Positions 1 to 6,473 of a stretch of DNA of 13,704 bases are shown piece by piece. Made by a program: the position numbers and the translations under genes. Source of the stretch: an uncultured bacterium (lineage in GTDB: Bacteria; Bdellovibrionota_C; UBA2361; SZUA-149; CALKYB01). Position 1 is the stretch's first letter; every line of letters begins with the position of its first letter. Location of the stretch: positions 1 through 13,704 of the forward strand of contig CALIEE010000249.1 of NCBI GenBank assembly GCA_938022485.1. The letters run 5' to 3'. The notes beneath the pieces are model-generated. The model had not been told where the DNA came from. It ran no database searches and worked only from the letters and a program-made list of their open reading frames with translations.

Positions 1-148
1 GGGATTTGCGGGAACCTATAAAGTTGAGATTCCAGTTTTGGTTTAAAATAGATAGAAAAATTCGAGAGTTGGGAGTAACTAGGCGGCTATCCCCTACGCA
101 TAGCATAGACCTATTAGACAATGTAAGGTATCCCCTCGGAACTCCTCT

Positions 149-167
149 AGGCCTTTCCCGAAGGCCT
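149..167 (-). terminator. Possible hairpin terminator after the RDD-family gene
   Basis: A perfect 7-bp inverted repeat, AGGCCTT and AAGGCCT around the 5-nt loop TCCCG (plus-strand reading), begins four bases beyond the RDD stop codon. A second, weaker 5-bp hairpin (GGAAC 174-178 with GTTCC 185-189) lies over the last RDD codons. Neither has a proper T-run on the minus strand, so an intrinsic terminator is uncertain; RNA 3'-end stabilisation is an alternative. In bases 1-148 I see no gene, only unexplained sequence. Confidence 0.35.
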
Positions 168-170
168 TGT

Positions 171-644
171 TTAGGAACTTTTAGGTTCCCCCGGTTTAAA
201 CACTGAAGTCTGAGACAACTTGTCATGCAAGGTGAGCTTGTCTGCTGAGAGAATAAGAAGACCTCCACCCGCAACAACCATTCCAGCGATTCCGCCCAGA
301 AAACTAAACAAGCCTATGGTAGTTATTGCACTCAACAAGTTTAAAAGGTTGCCACTCTGTTTAATTGCCCATCTTTTCATCAAAACATCTTGCGAGGCTT
401 CGCTTCCATCCTGATTCATTATTTTAAGACCTAAAACTTTTTTACCAGGAGTCTGGGCCCAAAGAACCTCTAAATAGGAATAGCCTAAGAGAGCACCAAA
501 AAAAATCAGCCCTGCAATATATCCAAGACCTCCCATTACAAAAGGGCTTCCAAACACTAAACCAAAAATAGTTGCGAAAAGAATTAAAACAACACAGTCG
601 ATTAAAGAAGCACCAAGGCGAGGCAAAATTCCAATTCTTTCCAT
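171..644 (-). CDS. RDD family membrane protein
   Basis: This encodes a 157-residue integral membrane protein with the RDD-family signature. Arg9 and Asp16 sit in a RLGASLID motif before the first membrane segment (about 15-33). A second hydrophobic stretch spans 37-57, the family motif QTPGKKVLGLKI is at 64-75, a third hydrophobic region spans about 105-133, and the closing LHDKLSQTSVF with the conserved Asp141 is at 139-149. RDD proteins are small membrane proteins; some have been linked to Na+/H+ or solute transport, but most have no assigned substrate, so no function is claimed here. The ATG is preceded by GAGG at about 8 bases. It lies 45 bp downstream of the CBS-domain protein gene on the same strand and is probably co-transcribed with it. 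Confidence 0.88.
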   Translation of the reverse strand: MERIGILPRLGASLIDCVVLILFATIFGLVFGSPFVMGGLGYIAGLIFFGALLGYSYLEVLWAQTPGKKVLGLKIMNQDGSEASQDVLMKRWAIKQSGNLLNLLSAITTIGLFSFLGGIAGMVVAGGGLLILSADKLTLHDKLSQTSVFKPGEPKSS

Positions 645-689
645 TTTCTTATCCTCAAAAAATCAAAGATGATGCACCATGCAAAGTCA

Positions 690-2051
690 TCACTCAGTTC
701 CAACTTCTACTTCTTCACTTTCCTCAGTTTTGGTGAGAACTAGCTTCACAGACTCAATTCGGTGTCCTTCCAACTTCTCAACTGAAAGCTCTCCCAATTT
801 CACCCCCTCGCCTTCGCCTTCTTTAACTTCTCCTTTTGTAAGACTCACCTGGTCACCTTGCACAGGCATGCGGCCTAACTCCGACAACACATATCCAGCA
901 ACCGTGTCATAGTCTCCTTCCGGAATCGATAAAGAGAACTTCTCATTAAGTTCATCCACGGTGACCCCACCGTCAAGCAAAACTTCGCCTTCTCCCTTAT
1001 CGAGTATCTCTGGCTCAGGAAGGTCGCTTTCATCGAAAATTTCGCCAACTATCTCTTCAATGAGATCCTCAAGGGTTACTAGACCATCAACTCCACCGTG
1101 CTCATCTAGCACCACTGCCATATGCTGCTTTCTCTTTTTAAACTCAGCAAGTAGCTCATCAATAACCTTAGTGTTAGGAATAAAGTATGCGTCCCTCATG
1201 ACAGAACGAACCGAGAACTCGCTCTTTCCGGCTTCTATATAGTTGGCCACATAGTCCATCAAATCTCTGGCCATTAAGATTCCAACAACGTTGTCTACCC
1301 TGTCTTCAATAACTGGGAATCGTGAAAATCCAGACGACTTGATCAGAGCAACTACTTCTTCAAAACTTGACTCCAAGGGAATGACAACAAAATCGGTTCG
1401 GGGAGTCATAACCTCTCTGGCAACCGTATCACCAAATTCACAAACCCCCTGAATCATCTCCTTCTCTTCTTCATCGAGCTCAACTTCTTGGTCTGTCCCA
1501 GCCACGACCAACGATAGATCAGCCGCAGTTGTGGCTTTCTCAGGCTTTGGACCTAGCAAAAGATCAAGTAAGTAGGCAGGTAACAGGGCTAAAAGGGTCA
1601 GCGGATATAGAATCCAAGAAACGGCGCTAAAGGGCCAAGAAAGTATTGAAAGTATTCGGTTCGCTTCAAAGTAATCTACAAGGCGCACAGAAAGAAAAGA
1701 AATCTTCAAGTAAGTCAGCACCAAGCAAATTAGAGAAAAAACAACCTGAAAAGGTAGAGGCAAGGCAGACAAATAATTTGAGGAAAATGCTAAAAAGAAT
1801 ATGAAGCATATTGCGGAAGCAAGAACCCCAAACCCCTGAGAGATCGCCACATTGCGATCTCTTCGCTCAATTATTTTCCTAGCTTGCGCAGCTCCAAAGG
1901 CCTTCTTTCGTTCTGAAGCCTTAAGCCTCGGACCTGCAGCGCTAACAAGAGCAGTTTCAAAAATTATGCAAAGACCATAGAGCAGCAAGGCTCCGATAAA
2001 ACCGGGCCAAAAGTAATGCCATAAAAGGGTGGTTATAAAAGTATCGCTCAA
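690..2051 (-). CDS. CorC/HlyC-family membrane protein with CNNM, paired CBS and transporter-associated domains
   Basis: This 453-residue protein has the architecture of the CorC/HlyC (CNNM) family, linked to Mg2+/Co2+ efflux or resistance and often misnamed hemolysin. An N-terminal membrane region (hydrophobic stretches about 15-37, 70-90, 100-120, 136-168) has the family-like FETALVSA segment. A CBS pair follows: CBS1 about 211-270 starting at VMTPRTD, CBS2 about 280-338. The hallmark VVLDEHGGVDGLVTLEDL begins at 313 and leads into EEIVGEIFDE. The C-terminal transporter-associated domain covers about 350-438, with GDYDTVAGYVLSELGRMP inside. The tail is acidic. The start is a TTG; an in-frame TAA lies 15-18 bases upstream and no upstream ATG exists. 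Shine-Dalgarno support is poor. Export of divalent cations is inferred from the family only. Confidence 0.92.
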   Translation of the reverse strand: MSDTFITTLLWHYFWPGFIGALLLYGLCIIFETALVSAAGPRLKASERKKAFGAAQARKIIERRDRNVAISQGFGVLASAICFIFFLAFSSNYLSALPLPFQVVFSLICLVLTYLKISFLSVRLVDYFEANRILSILSWPFSAVSWILYPLTLLALLPAYLLDLLLGPKPEKATTAADLSLVVAGTDQEVELDEEEKEMIQGVCEFGDTVAREVMTPRTDFVVIPLESSFEEVVALIKSSGFSRFPVIEDRVDNVVGILMARDLMDYVANYIEAGKSEFSVRSVMRDAYFIPNTKVIDELLAEFKKRKQHMAVVLDEHGGVDGLVTLEDLIEEIVGEIFDESDLPEPEILDKGEGEVLLDGGVTVDELNEKFSLSIPEGDYDTVAGYVLSELGRMPVQGDQVSLTKGEVKEGEGEGVKLGELSVEKLEGHRIESVKLVLTKTEESEEVEVGTE

Positions 2052-2064
2052 ATAGGTATCGCTC
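2041..2064. repeat. 9-bp direct repeat flanking the CorC-like TTG start
   Basis: GTATCGCTC occurs at 2041-2049 and again at 2056-2064, a 15-bp period, so the TTG start of the CorC-like gene lies at the junction of the copies. The repeated unit also repeats the encoded SDT residues just before and after the start codon. It could be a small tandem duplication or a binding-site pair; nothing shows which. Confidence 0.45.
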
Positions 2065-2210
2065 GTTTAATTAGACTCGCCGGCTCAGAGATTTTTCGTT
2101 GGGGAAAGAAGGAGTTTTGAGCATAGGGTACTCCAAGGGGTACCTTTTGAGGGCCGCGCGAAATAGTCTGCGAAACAATACTCGGGGGTTCATCTTCGTT
2201 CACTAGAAAT

Positions 2211-2240
2211 ATTTTGACTTAATCATGTGGTTTTTGTCAA
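2211..2240 (-). promoter_or_regulatory. Candidate sigma-70 promoter for the CorC-like/RDD operon
   Basis: On the minus strand a consensus -35 hexamer TTGACA (2240 to 2235) is followed after 18 bases by CAAAAT (2216 to 2211), a 4/6 match to the -10 consensus. Transcription would start near 2204, giving a leader of about 150 nt. A plus-strand TTGACT at 2214-2219 overlaps this -10 and could be a -35 for the divergent acetyltransferase gene, but its -10 is poor. Confidence 0.4.
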
Positions 2241-2255
2241 TAGTCCCAACTATTG
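2238..2255. promoter_or_regulatory. Perfect 7-bp inverted repeat in a divergent promoter region (possible operator)
   Basis: CAATAGT (2238-2244) and ACTATTG (2249-2255) form a perfect dyad with a 4-bp CCCA centre. It overlaps the consensus -35 of the minus-strand promoter candidate and lies 27 bp before the acetyltransferase start codon. This placement fits a repressor site shared by both directions. It could also fold as a hairpin in the acetyltransferase mRNA leader. Confidence 0.35.
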
Positions 2256-2281
2256 GTTAGGCCATATTTAGAGCTATCGGT

Positions 2282-2917
2282 ATGAATCAACAAAGAAATA
2301 AGCCCTTTTTAGAGGGAAAAACTGTCTCTCTGTATAGAATATCTGAAGATCAAAGAACTAGTATCACGGCTTGGATTACTAAGGCTCCAGATTCAGACTT
2401 CGATTACATGAGCTATGGGCCATTTAGGAACCAAAAAGACTTTGATAGCTGGTTCGATGCAAATCTCTCAACCAATGATCGCCAGATTCTCTGCTTATCC
2501 CGAGATAGTTTAAATTGTGATGGCTTAATTTCTCTAATGAGAGAAGATATCCACAACTTGGTCGTCGAAATTGGCTCCATACAATTCTCTCCTGAACTTC
2601 AAAGAACAGTTGAGGCCACGGAGGCATTATATCTTATAATTGGTTTTGTTTTTGAAGAGCTGGGTTATCGAAGGCTGGAGTGGAAATGTGACAATAACAA
2701 TACACGCTCCAAAACGGCTGCCTCCCGACTTGGCTTTAAGTTTGAGGGAATCTTTCGCAAACATATGATAGTGAAGGGAAAAAACCGTGACACGGCATGG
2801 TATTCGATTATTGATTCCGAATGGCCACAGCTAAAGCCAAAGTACGAAGCCTGGCTGAACCCTGACAATTTTATGGATGGAAAGCAAAAATTCCCGTTGA
2901 CCATAGAAAAAAGCTAG
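2282..2917 (+). CDS. GNAT family N-acetyltransferase (RimJ/RimL-like)
   Basis: The 211-residue protein matches the RimJ/RimL-type GNAT fold, which transfers acetyl from acetyl-CoA to an amine. The N-terminal GKTVSLYRI strand (12-20) opens the fold. The central part, EIGSIQFSPELQRTVEATEA from about 96, covers strand beta-4 and the pyrophosphate-binding loop, though the usual glycine of the R/Q-x-x-G-x-G/A loop is not conserved (QRTVEA, 107-112). The distal portion (133-181), with WKCDNNNTRSKTAASRLGF, EGIFRKHMIVKGKNRDTAWY and SIIDSEWP, is highly characteristic. Family members acetylate ribosomal protein N-termini, antibiotics or small amines; the substrate cannot be read here. The start is the first ATG, with weak Shine-Dalgarno support. 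The next gene starts 66 bp downstream on the same strand, so read-through is possible. Confidence 0.88.
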   Translation: MNQQRNKPFLEGKTVSLYRISEDQRTSITAWITKAPDSDFDYMSYGPFRNQKDFDSWFDANLSTNDRQILCLSRDSLNCDGLISLMREDIHNLVVEIGSIQFSPELQRTVEATEALYLIIGFVFEELGYRRLEWKCDNNNTRSKTAASRLGFKFEGIFRKHMIVKGKNRDTAWYSIIDSEWPQLKPKYEAWLNPDNFMDGKQKFPLTIEKS

Positions 2918-2983
2918 CAGCCTGTTTTTGCTCGCTTCAAGCCCCGTGCTCGGGTAACCTTGGTTAAAAAATAGGTAATTTTT

Positions 2984-5176
2984 ATGGCCAGCAATTTAGA
3001 CCCCTCCACCGCCTCCAGAGAAATACTTTGGAACATAACATCACCATTCAACATGGTGGTTATGTATACCCTGTTCGGCATCAGCATGGTTGTTTTTTGC
3101 TACGGGCTTTACCGAAGATTTAGACTTTACTCTGCTGGCCGCCCAGCGAACCAGTTACTTGGAGATTGGGGTTCACGATTTAAAGCAATCTGGAGCGGAG
3201 CCTTTCGCCAAAAGGGAGTAAACAGAAAAAAGAAGCCCAAAATTTTTCACAATTTAATATTTTGGGGGTTCATGGTCCTTACTTTCACCACTACAATGGT
3301 GGCAATTGATCATGACTTTGGAATAGATATTTACCAAGGTAAGTTTTATCTGATTGTAACTATACTTTCAGATTTATTTGGGCTGGGTTTAGGAATAGGT
3401 GTTCTCTACGCTGCTTGGGTAAGGTACGTCGACAAACCTGACAGACTTCACAACACAGCTGGCGACTGGATGATGCTGTTGCTTTTGGCCTTGATGGTTT
3501 TTCAAGGATTCGGATTAGAAGGACTTAGAATCGCTGCAACGAACGACCCTTGGGCTCCCTACTCCCCTGTAGGACTTCTTACTGCAATTATACTTAGCCC
3601 TCTTCCAGAAGCTACCCTTCCACCTCTACATTTTAGCTTATGGTGGATACACGCCGTCACAGTGTTCCTGTGGATTGCTCTGCTTCCCTATACCAAGTTC
3701 ATGCATATCTTTACCGCCAGCGCCAACCTCTTCTTCAAAAAACTAGCGCCAAAAGGAGCACTTGAGAACATTGGCGATATCGAAAAAATCATGGAAGAGG
3801 CTATGGAATCCGGGGATGAAGAGTTCAACCTCGGAATCAATAACGCCACTGACTTAAGTTGGAAACAAAGACTAGACTTAGATGCCTGCACATCCTGTGG
3901 GCGATGCCAGGAGCTATGCCCTGCCTACAACTCCGGTAAAGTCCTCTCACCGAAATGGCTAGTACTCGATAGTAGGGATCACCTACTTTCCCTAGCCTCC
4001 TCAGGTAAAAGCCCTAAAGGGGAGGTCACAAACAATCCCTTAGACAAAGTTGACAACTACCTTCTCGAAAAACTTTACATGCCAAGCTCCAGCGCACAGT
4101 CCGCCAAACGTGCCTCGAATGAATTAGTTCAAAACTCTAGGCTTTCAATTGGGGAGTCTTGGGATACTCCTTTTGCTGGAGGAGTAATGGAGGAAGACGT
4201 CTTTTGGTCTTGCACCTCTTGTAGAGCCTGCGAAGAAATTTGCCCAGTGGGAATAAACCATCTGGATATGATCATGGGCGTAAGGCGTAACATGGCAATG
4301 ATCGAAGGTAAGATTCCCTCAGAAGCTCAAGGAAGTTTGAGGGCTATCGAAACTAGAGGTAACCCCTTTGGCCCAGCTGAAAGTCGAACCGACTGGACCG
4401 AAGGCTTGGAAGTTCCTATCCTTGAGGATGGTGCCGAAGTTGATATTTTGTACTGGGTAGGTTGTGTTTCTGCCTATGATAAAAGAAAGCAGGATATTGC
4501 TCGCTCAATGGTTAAGATCCTCAACAGCTCAGGGCTTAGCTGGGGAATACTTGGAAACCGAGAATGCTGCACAGGAGACCCTGCTCGTAGACTTGGAGAC
4601 GAGAACCTTTTCCAAAATCAAGTAAAACAGAACATACCAAATTTGACCGGAATTAAATTTGAAACAGTAGTGGCTAACTGTCCACACTGCTTCAACTCTC
4701 TAAAGAACGAGTATCCTCAAATTGGTGAATTTCCACCAGCTGGCACAAGAATCATTCACCACAGTGAACTTATTAAGGAGTTGATTTCAGACAAAAAGAT
4801 TGAAGTCAGTAATAAGATCAACGAAAAGGTTACTTTTCATGACCCCTGCTACCTTGGAAGATATAACGATAGCTATCAAGAACCAAGAGATGTTCTAGTC
4901 CAGATAGGGGCGAAGAATCTGGTCGAGATGAAAGATAACAAGGAACGTGGTAAGTGTTGTGGGGCTGGTGGTGGTCATTTCTGGATGGATATGAAAGTTG
5001 GTGAAAGGGTTAATGTTCAAAGGACCGAGCAGGCGCTGGAAACTGGTGCCACTACGGTGGCTACAGGTTGCCCTTTTTGTTTGCAAATGATGGAAGATGG
5101 CACCAAACTCACCGAAAGTGAGGACAAGTTAGCTGTTAAAGACATCGCTGAACTTGTTGCCTCCGGCATACAGTAA
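2984..5176 (+). CDS. FadF/EtfD-like membrane heme and Fe-S oxidoreductase (probable ETF:menaquinone oxidoreductase)
   Basis: A 730-residue fusion of a NarI-gamma-like membrane cytochrome domain, a bacterial ferredoxin pair and an HdrD/GlpC-like catalytic part. Hydrophobic segments lie at about 24-43, 88-108, 122-146, 160-180, 195-212 and 218-245; His89, His110, His156, His216, His223 and His241 are candidate heme ligands. Two [4Fe-4S] motifs follow: Cys302/305/308/312 and Cys410/413/416/420. Two CCG domains follow: Cys494, Cys528-529, Cys566/Cys569, and Cys622, Cys658-659, Cys696/Cys699. This order matches Bacillus FadF, mycobacterial EtfD and the syntrophic EMO proteins, which move electrons between electron-transfer flavoprotein and menaquinone during acyl-CoA oxidation. 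That role is inferred. No etfA, etfB or acyl-CoA dehydrogenase lies alongside. AGG about 8 bases upstream supports the ATG. Confidence 0.9.
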   Translation: MASNLDPSTASREILWNITSPFNMVVMYTLFGISMVVFCYGLYRRFRLYSAGRPANQLLGDWGSRFKAIWSGAFRQKGVNRKKKPKIFHNLIFWGFMVLTFTTTMVAIDHDFGIDIYQGKFYLIVTILSDLFGLGLGIGVLYAAWVRYVDKPDRLHNTAGDWMMLLLLALMVFQGFGLEGLRIAATNDPWAPYSPVGLLTAIILSPLPEATLPPLHFSLWWIHAVTVFLWIALLPYTKFMHIFTASANLFFKKLAPKGALENIGDIEKIMEEAMESGDEEFNLGINNATDLSWKQRLDLDACTSCGRCQELCPAYNSGKVLSPKWLVLDSRDHLLSLASSGKSPKGEVTNNPLDKVDNYLLEKLYMPSSSAQSAKRASNELVQNSRLSIGESWDTPFAGGVMEEDVFWSCTSCRACEEICPVGINHLDMIMGVRRNMAMIEGKIPSEAQGSLRAIETRGNPFGPAESRTDWTEGLEVPILEDGAEVDILYWVGCVSAYDKRKQDIARSMVKILNSSGLSWGILGNRECCTGDPARRLGDENLFQNQVKQNIPNLTGIKFETVVANCPHCFNSLKNEYPQIGEFPPAGTRIIHHSELIKELISDKKIEVSNKINEKVTFHDPCYLGRYNDSYQEPRDVLVQIGAKNLVEMKDNKERGKCCGAGGGHFWMDMKVGERVNVQRTEQALETGATTVATGCPFCLQMMEDGTKLTESEDKLAVKDIAELVASGIQ

Positions 5177-5208
5177 TAACCATTTTAGATTGAGGTTTAA
5201 CTTTAGGT

Positions 5209-5451
5209 ATGGATGAATTCAATCGTGGCGGCTTTAGCTATTTTGCCAAAAGCAGTAACGGGCCAAGGGTAGTAGGTCTCAACCAGGCAGGCTGGAAAGG
5301 CCTATTTTTTGTTGGGGTTTGTTTAGTTCTGTTTGCTCTGCTGATGATCGCTAAGCCCGAGCTTCTGGTTTATTTGATTTCGAGCGCCGTGATGATGCTT
5401 GGATTTTCAATAATCGGTGTAAGCCTTACTCTAAGAAAAATTTCTCGTTAG
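5209..5451 (+). CDS. Small two-helix membrane protein of unknown function
   Basis: I do not recognise this 80-residue protein. A polar N-terminus of about 27 residues precedes two hydrophobic segments, about 28-46 and 50-71, joined by a short KPELLV loop and ending in a basic tail (TLRKISR), a helical-hairpin topology. The gene begins 32 bp after the Fe-S oxidoreductase gene and ends 9 bp before the YdjM-like gene, all plus strand, so it is probably part of that transcript. The start codon is followed by an out-of-frame ATG; TGAGG lies 13 bases upstream, a long spacing, and another AGG sits almost against the ATG. The compact operon position and clean membrane pattern support a real gene. Confidence 0.65.
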   Translation: MDEFNRGGFSYFAKSSNGPRVVGLNQAGWKGLFFVGVCLVLFALLMIAKPELLVYLISSAVMMLGFSIIGVSLTLRKISR

Positions 5452-5460
5452 TCTCTCGAG

Positions 5461-6459
5461 ATGGATCCAATCAGCCAAGGCGTGGTCGGTGCAACCCTAT
5501 CTGCGAGCTTCTCCTCAAAAGACAATACTAGGTCTGCAGTATTAATTGGCTTTATTTCTGCACTGCTCGCAGACCTAGACGTCCTAATACGCTCCTCGAC
5601 AGATCCGATTTTGGTGCTGGAGTATCATCGGCACTTTAGTCATTCACTGGTGTTTGTTCCCGTAGGCGCCTTTCTTGGAGCTAGCCTTTCTTTACTCTAC
5701 TGGAGACAAACACTTTCTTTTAGTCAGCGGTTAAAATTCGCTGGTCTTGGTTACCTAACAGCGGCGCCTCTTGACGCCTGCACCTCTTACGGCACTCATC
5801 TTCTCTGGCCTTTCAGTGAATACCGCTCAGCTTGGCACGTCATATCTATTGTCGACCCAGTCTTCACACTTAGCCTCTTAGTTCTAGTTTTAGGCTGCTA
5901 TACTTTTAGAAAATCACTTTTAGCAAAAACTGCTCTAGTTTTCGGTTTAGCTTATCTTTGCTTTGGCGCCTATCAGAGAGACCAAGCCCTAGCTATTTCT
6001 ATGAAACTGGCTTCTGAGAGAGAACTAGAAGTTCTTCGCTACAGCACCAAACCTTCACTAGGAAACCTTTTTCTTTGGCGCTCAACTTTAGAAACAAAAA
6101 CTAATTACTGGATTGATGCGATTCGAGTCATACCTGGTAGAAACTCAAGAGTTTTCAAAGGCGGAGTGCTTCCCAAAGTAAATGCAGAGACTGATTTCCT
6201 TAACCTAGATCCAAACTCTACCTTGAAAAAAGATATAGAACGAGTTGCTTTTTTCTCAGACAACTACCTAGCTTGGCACCCAAGCGTGCCGGAAACTTTG
6301 GGGGATATTCGCTACGCTATGCTTCCCAATTCCCTAGAACCGCTTTGGGGAATTGAATTAGAAAGAGAAAACCCTTCAAAACATGTTAAAATGACTCACT
6401 TCAGAACCTCTGGCTCAGAAAAGTTCAAAACCTTGATTGATATGATTTTCGGTGACTAA
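5461..6459 (+). CDS. YdjM-like membrane-bound metal-dependent hydrolase family protein (DUF457)
   Basis: The 332-residue protein carries the DUF457/YdjM pattern: N-terminal MDPISQGVVGATL; Asp38 and Asp40 in LLADLDVL; EYHRHFSHSL with His56, His58 and His61; then a PLDACTSYGTHLLWPFS block from 103 and a conserved IVDPVFTL from 130. Four or five hydrophobic segments fall in residues 25-172, followed by a soluble C-terminal region of about 160 residues. E. coli YdjM is an SOS-induced inner-membrane protein, and the family is called metal-dependent hydrolase from its conserved His/Asp residues; substrates are unknown. The family usually has a His in the THxLLD motif, and here the matching segment reads TAAPLD. 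The gene starts 9 bp after the small membrane protein gene without a clear Shine-Dalgarno, so translational coupling is plausible. It converges on the antiporter gene with 14 bp between stops. Confidence 0.82.
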   Translation: MDPISQGVVGATLSASFSSKDNTRSAVLIGFISALLADLDVLIRSSTDPILVLEYHRHFSHSLVFVPVGAFLGASLSLLYWRQTLSFSQRLKFAGLGYLTAAPLDACTSYGTHLLWPFSEYRSAWHVISIVDPVFTLSLLVLVLGCYTFRKSLLAKTALVFGLAYLCFGAYQRDQALAISMKLASERELEVLRYSTKPSLGNLFLWRSTLETKTNYWIDAIRVIPGRNSRVFKGGVLPKVNAETDFLNLDPNSTLKKDIERVAFFSDNYLAWHPSVPETLGDIRYAMLPNSLEPLWGIELERENPSKHVKMTHFRTSGSEKFKTLIDMIFGD

Positions 6460-6473
6460 CAAGCTGGCAGAAA

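Noticed and set aside
6..206. 66-codon plus-strand frame at the left edge
   Set aside because: It runs into the RDD gene end on the other strand, has basic low-complexity composition and resembles no family; treated as chance.
2225..2260. 11-codon frame upstream of the acetyltransferase gene
   Set aside because: No ribosome binding site, stops 21 bp before the gene and simply reads through the inverted repeat.
2943..2965. Small hairpins CCCG/CGGG and AACC/GGTT before the Fe-S oxidoreductase gene
   Set aside because: Only 4-bp stems; the following A-run gives no terminator on the plus strand and no riboswitch is recognisable.
6460..6473. Terminator between the YdjM-like and antiporter genes
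   Set aside because: The 14-bp convergent gap holds no inverted repeat or T-run.
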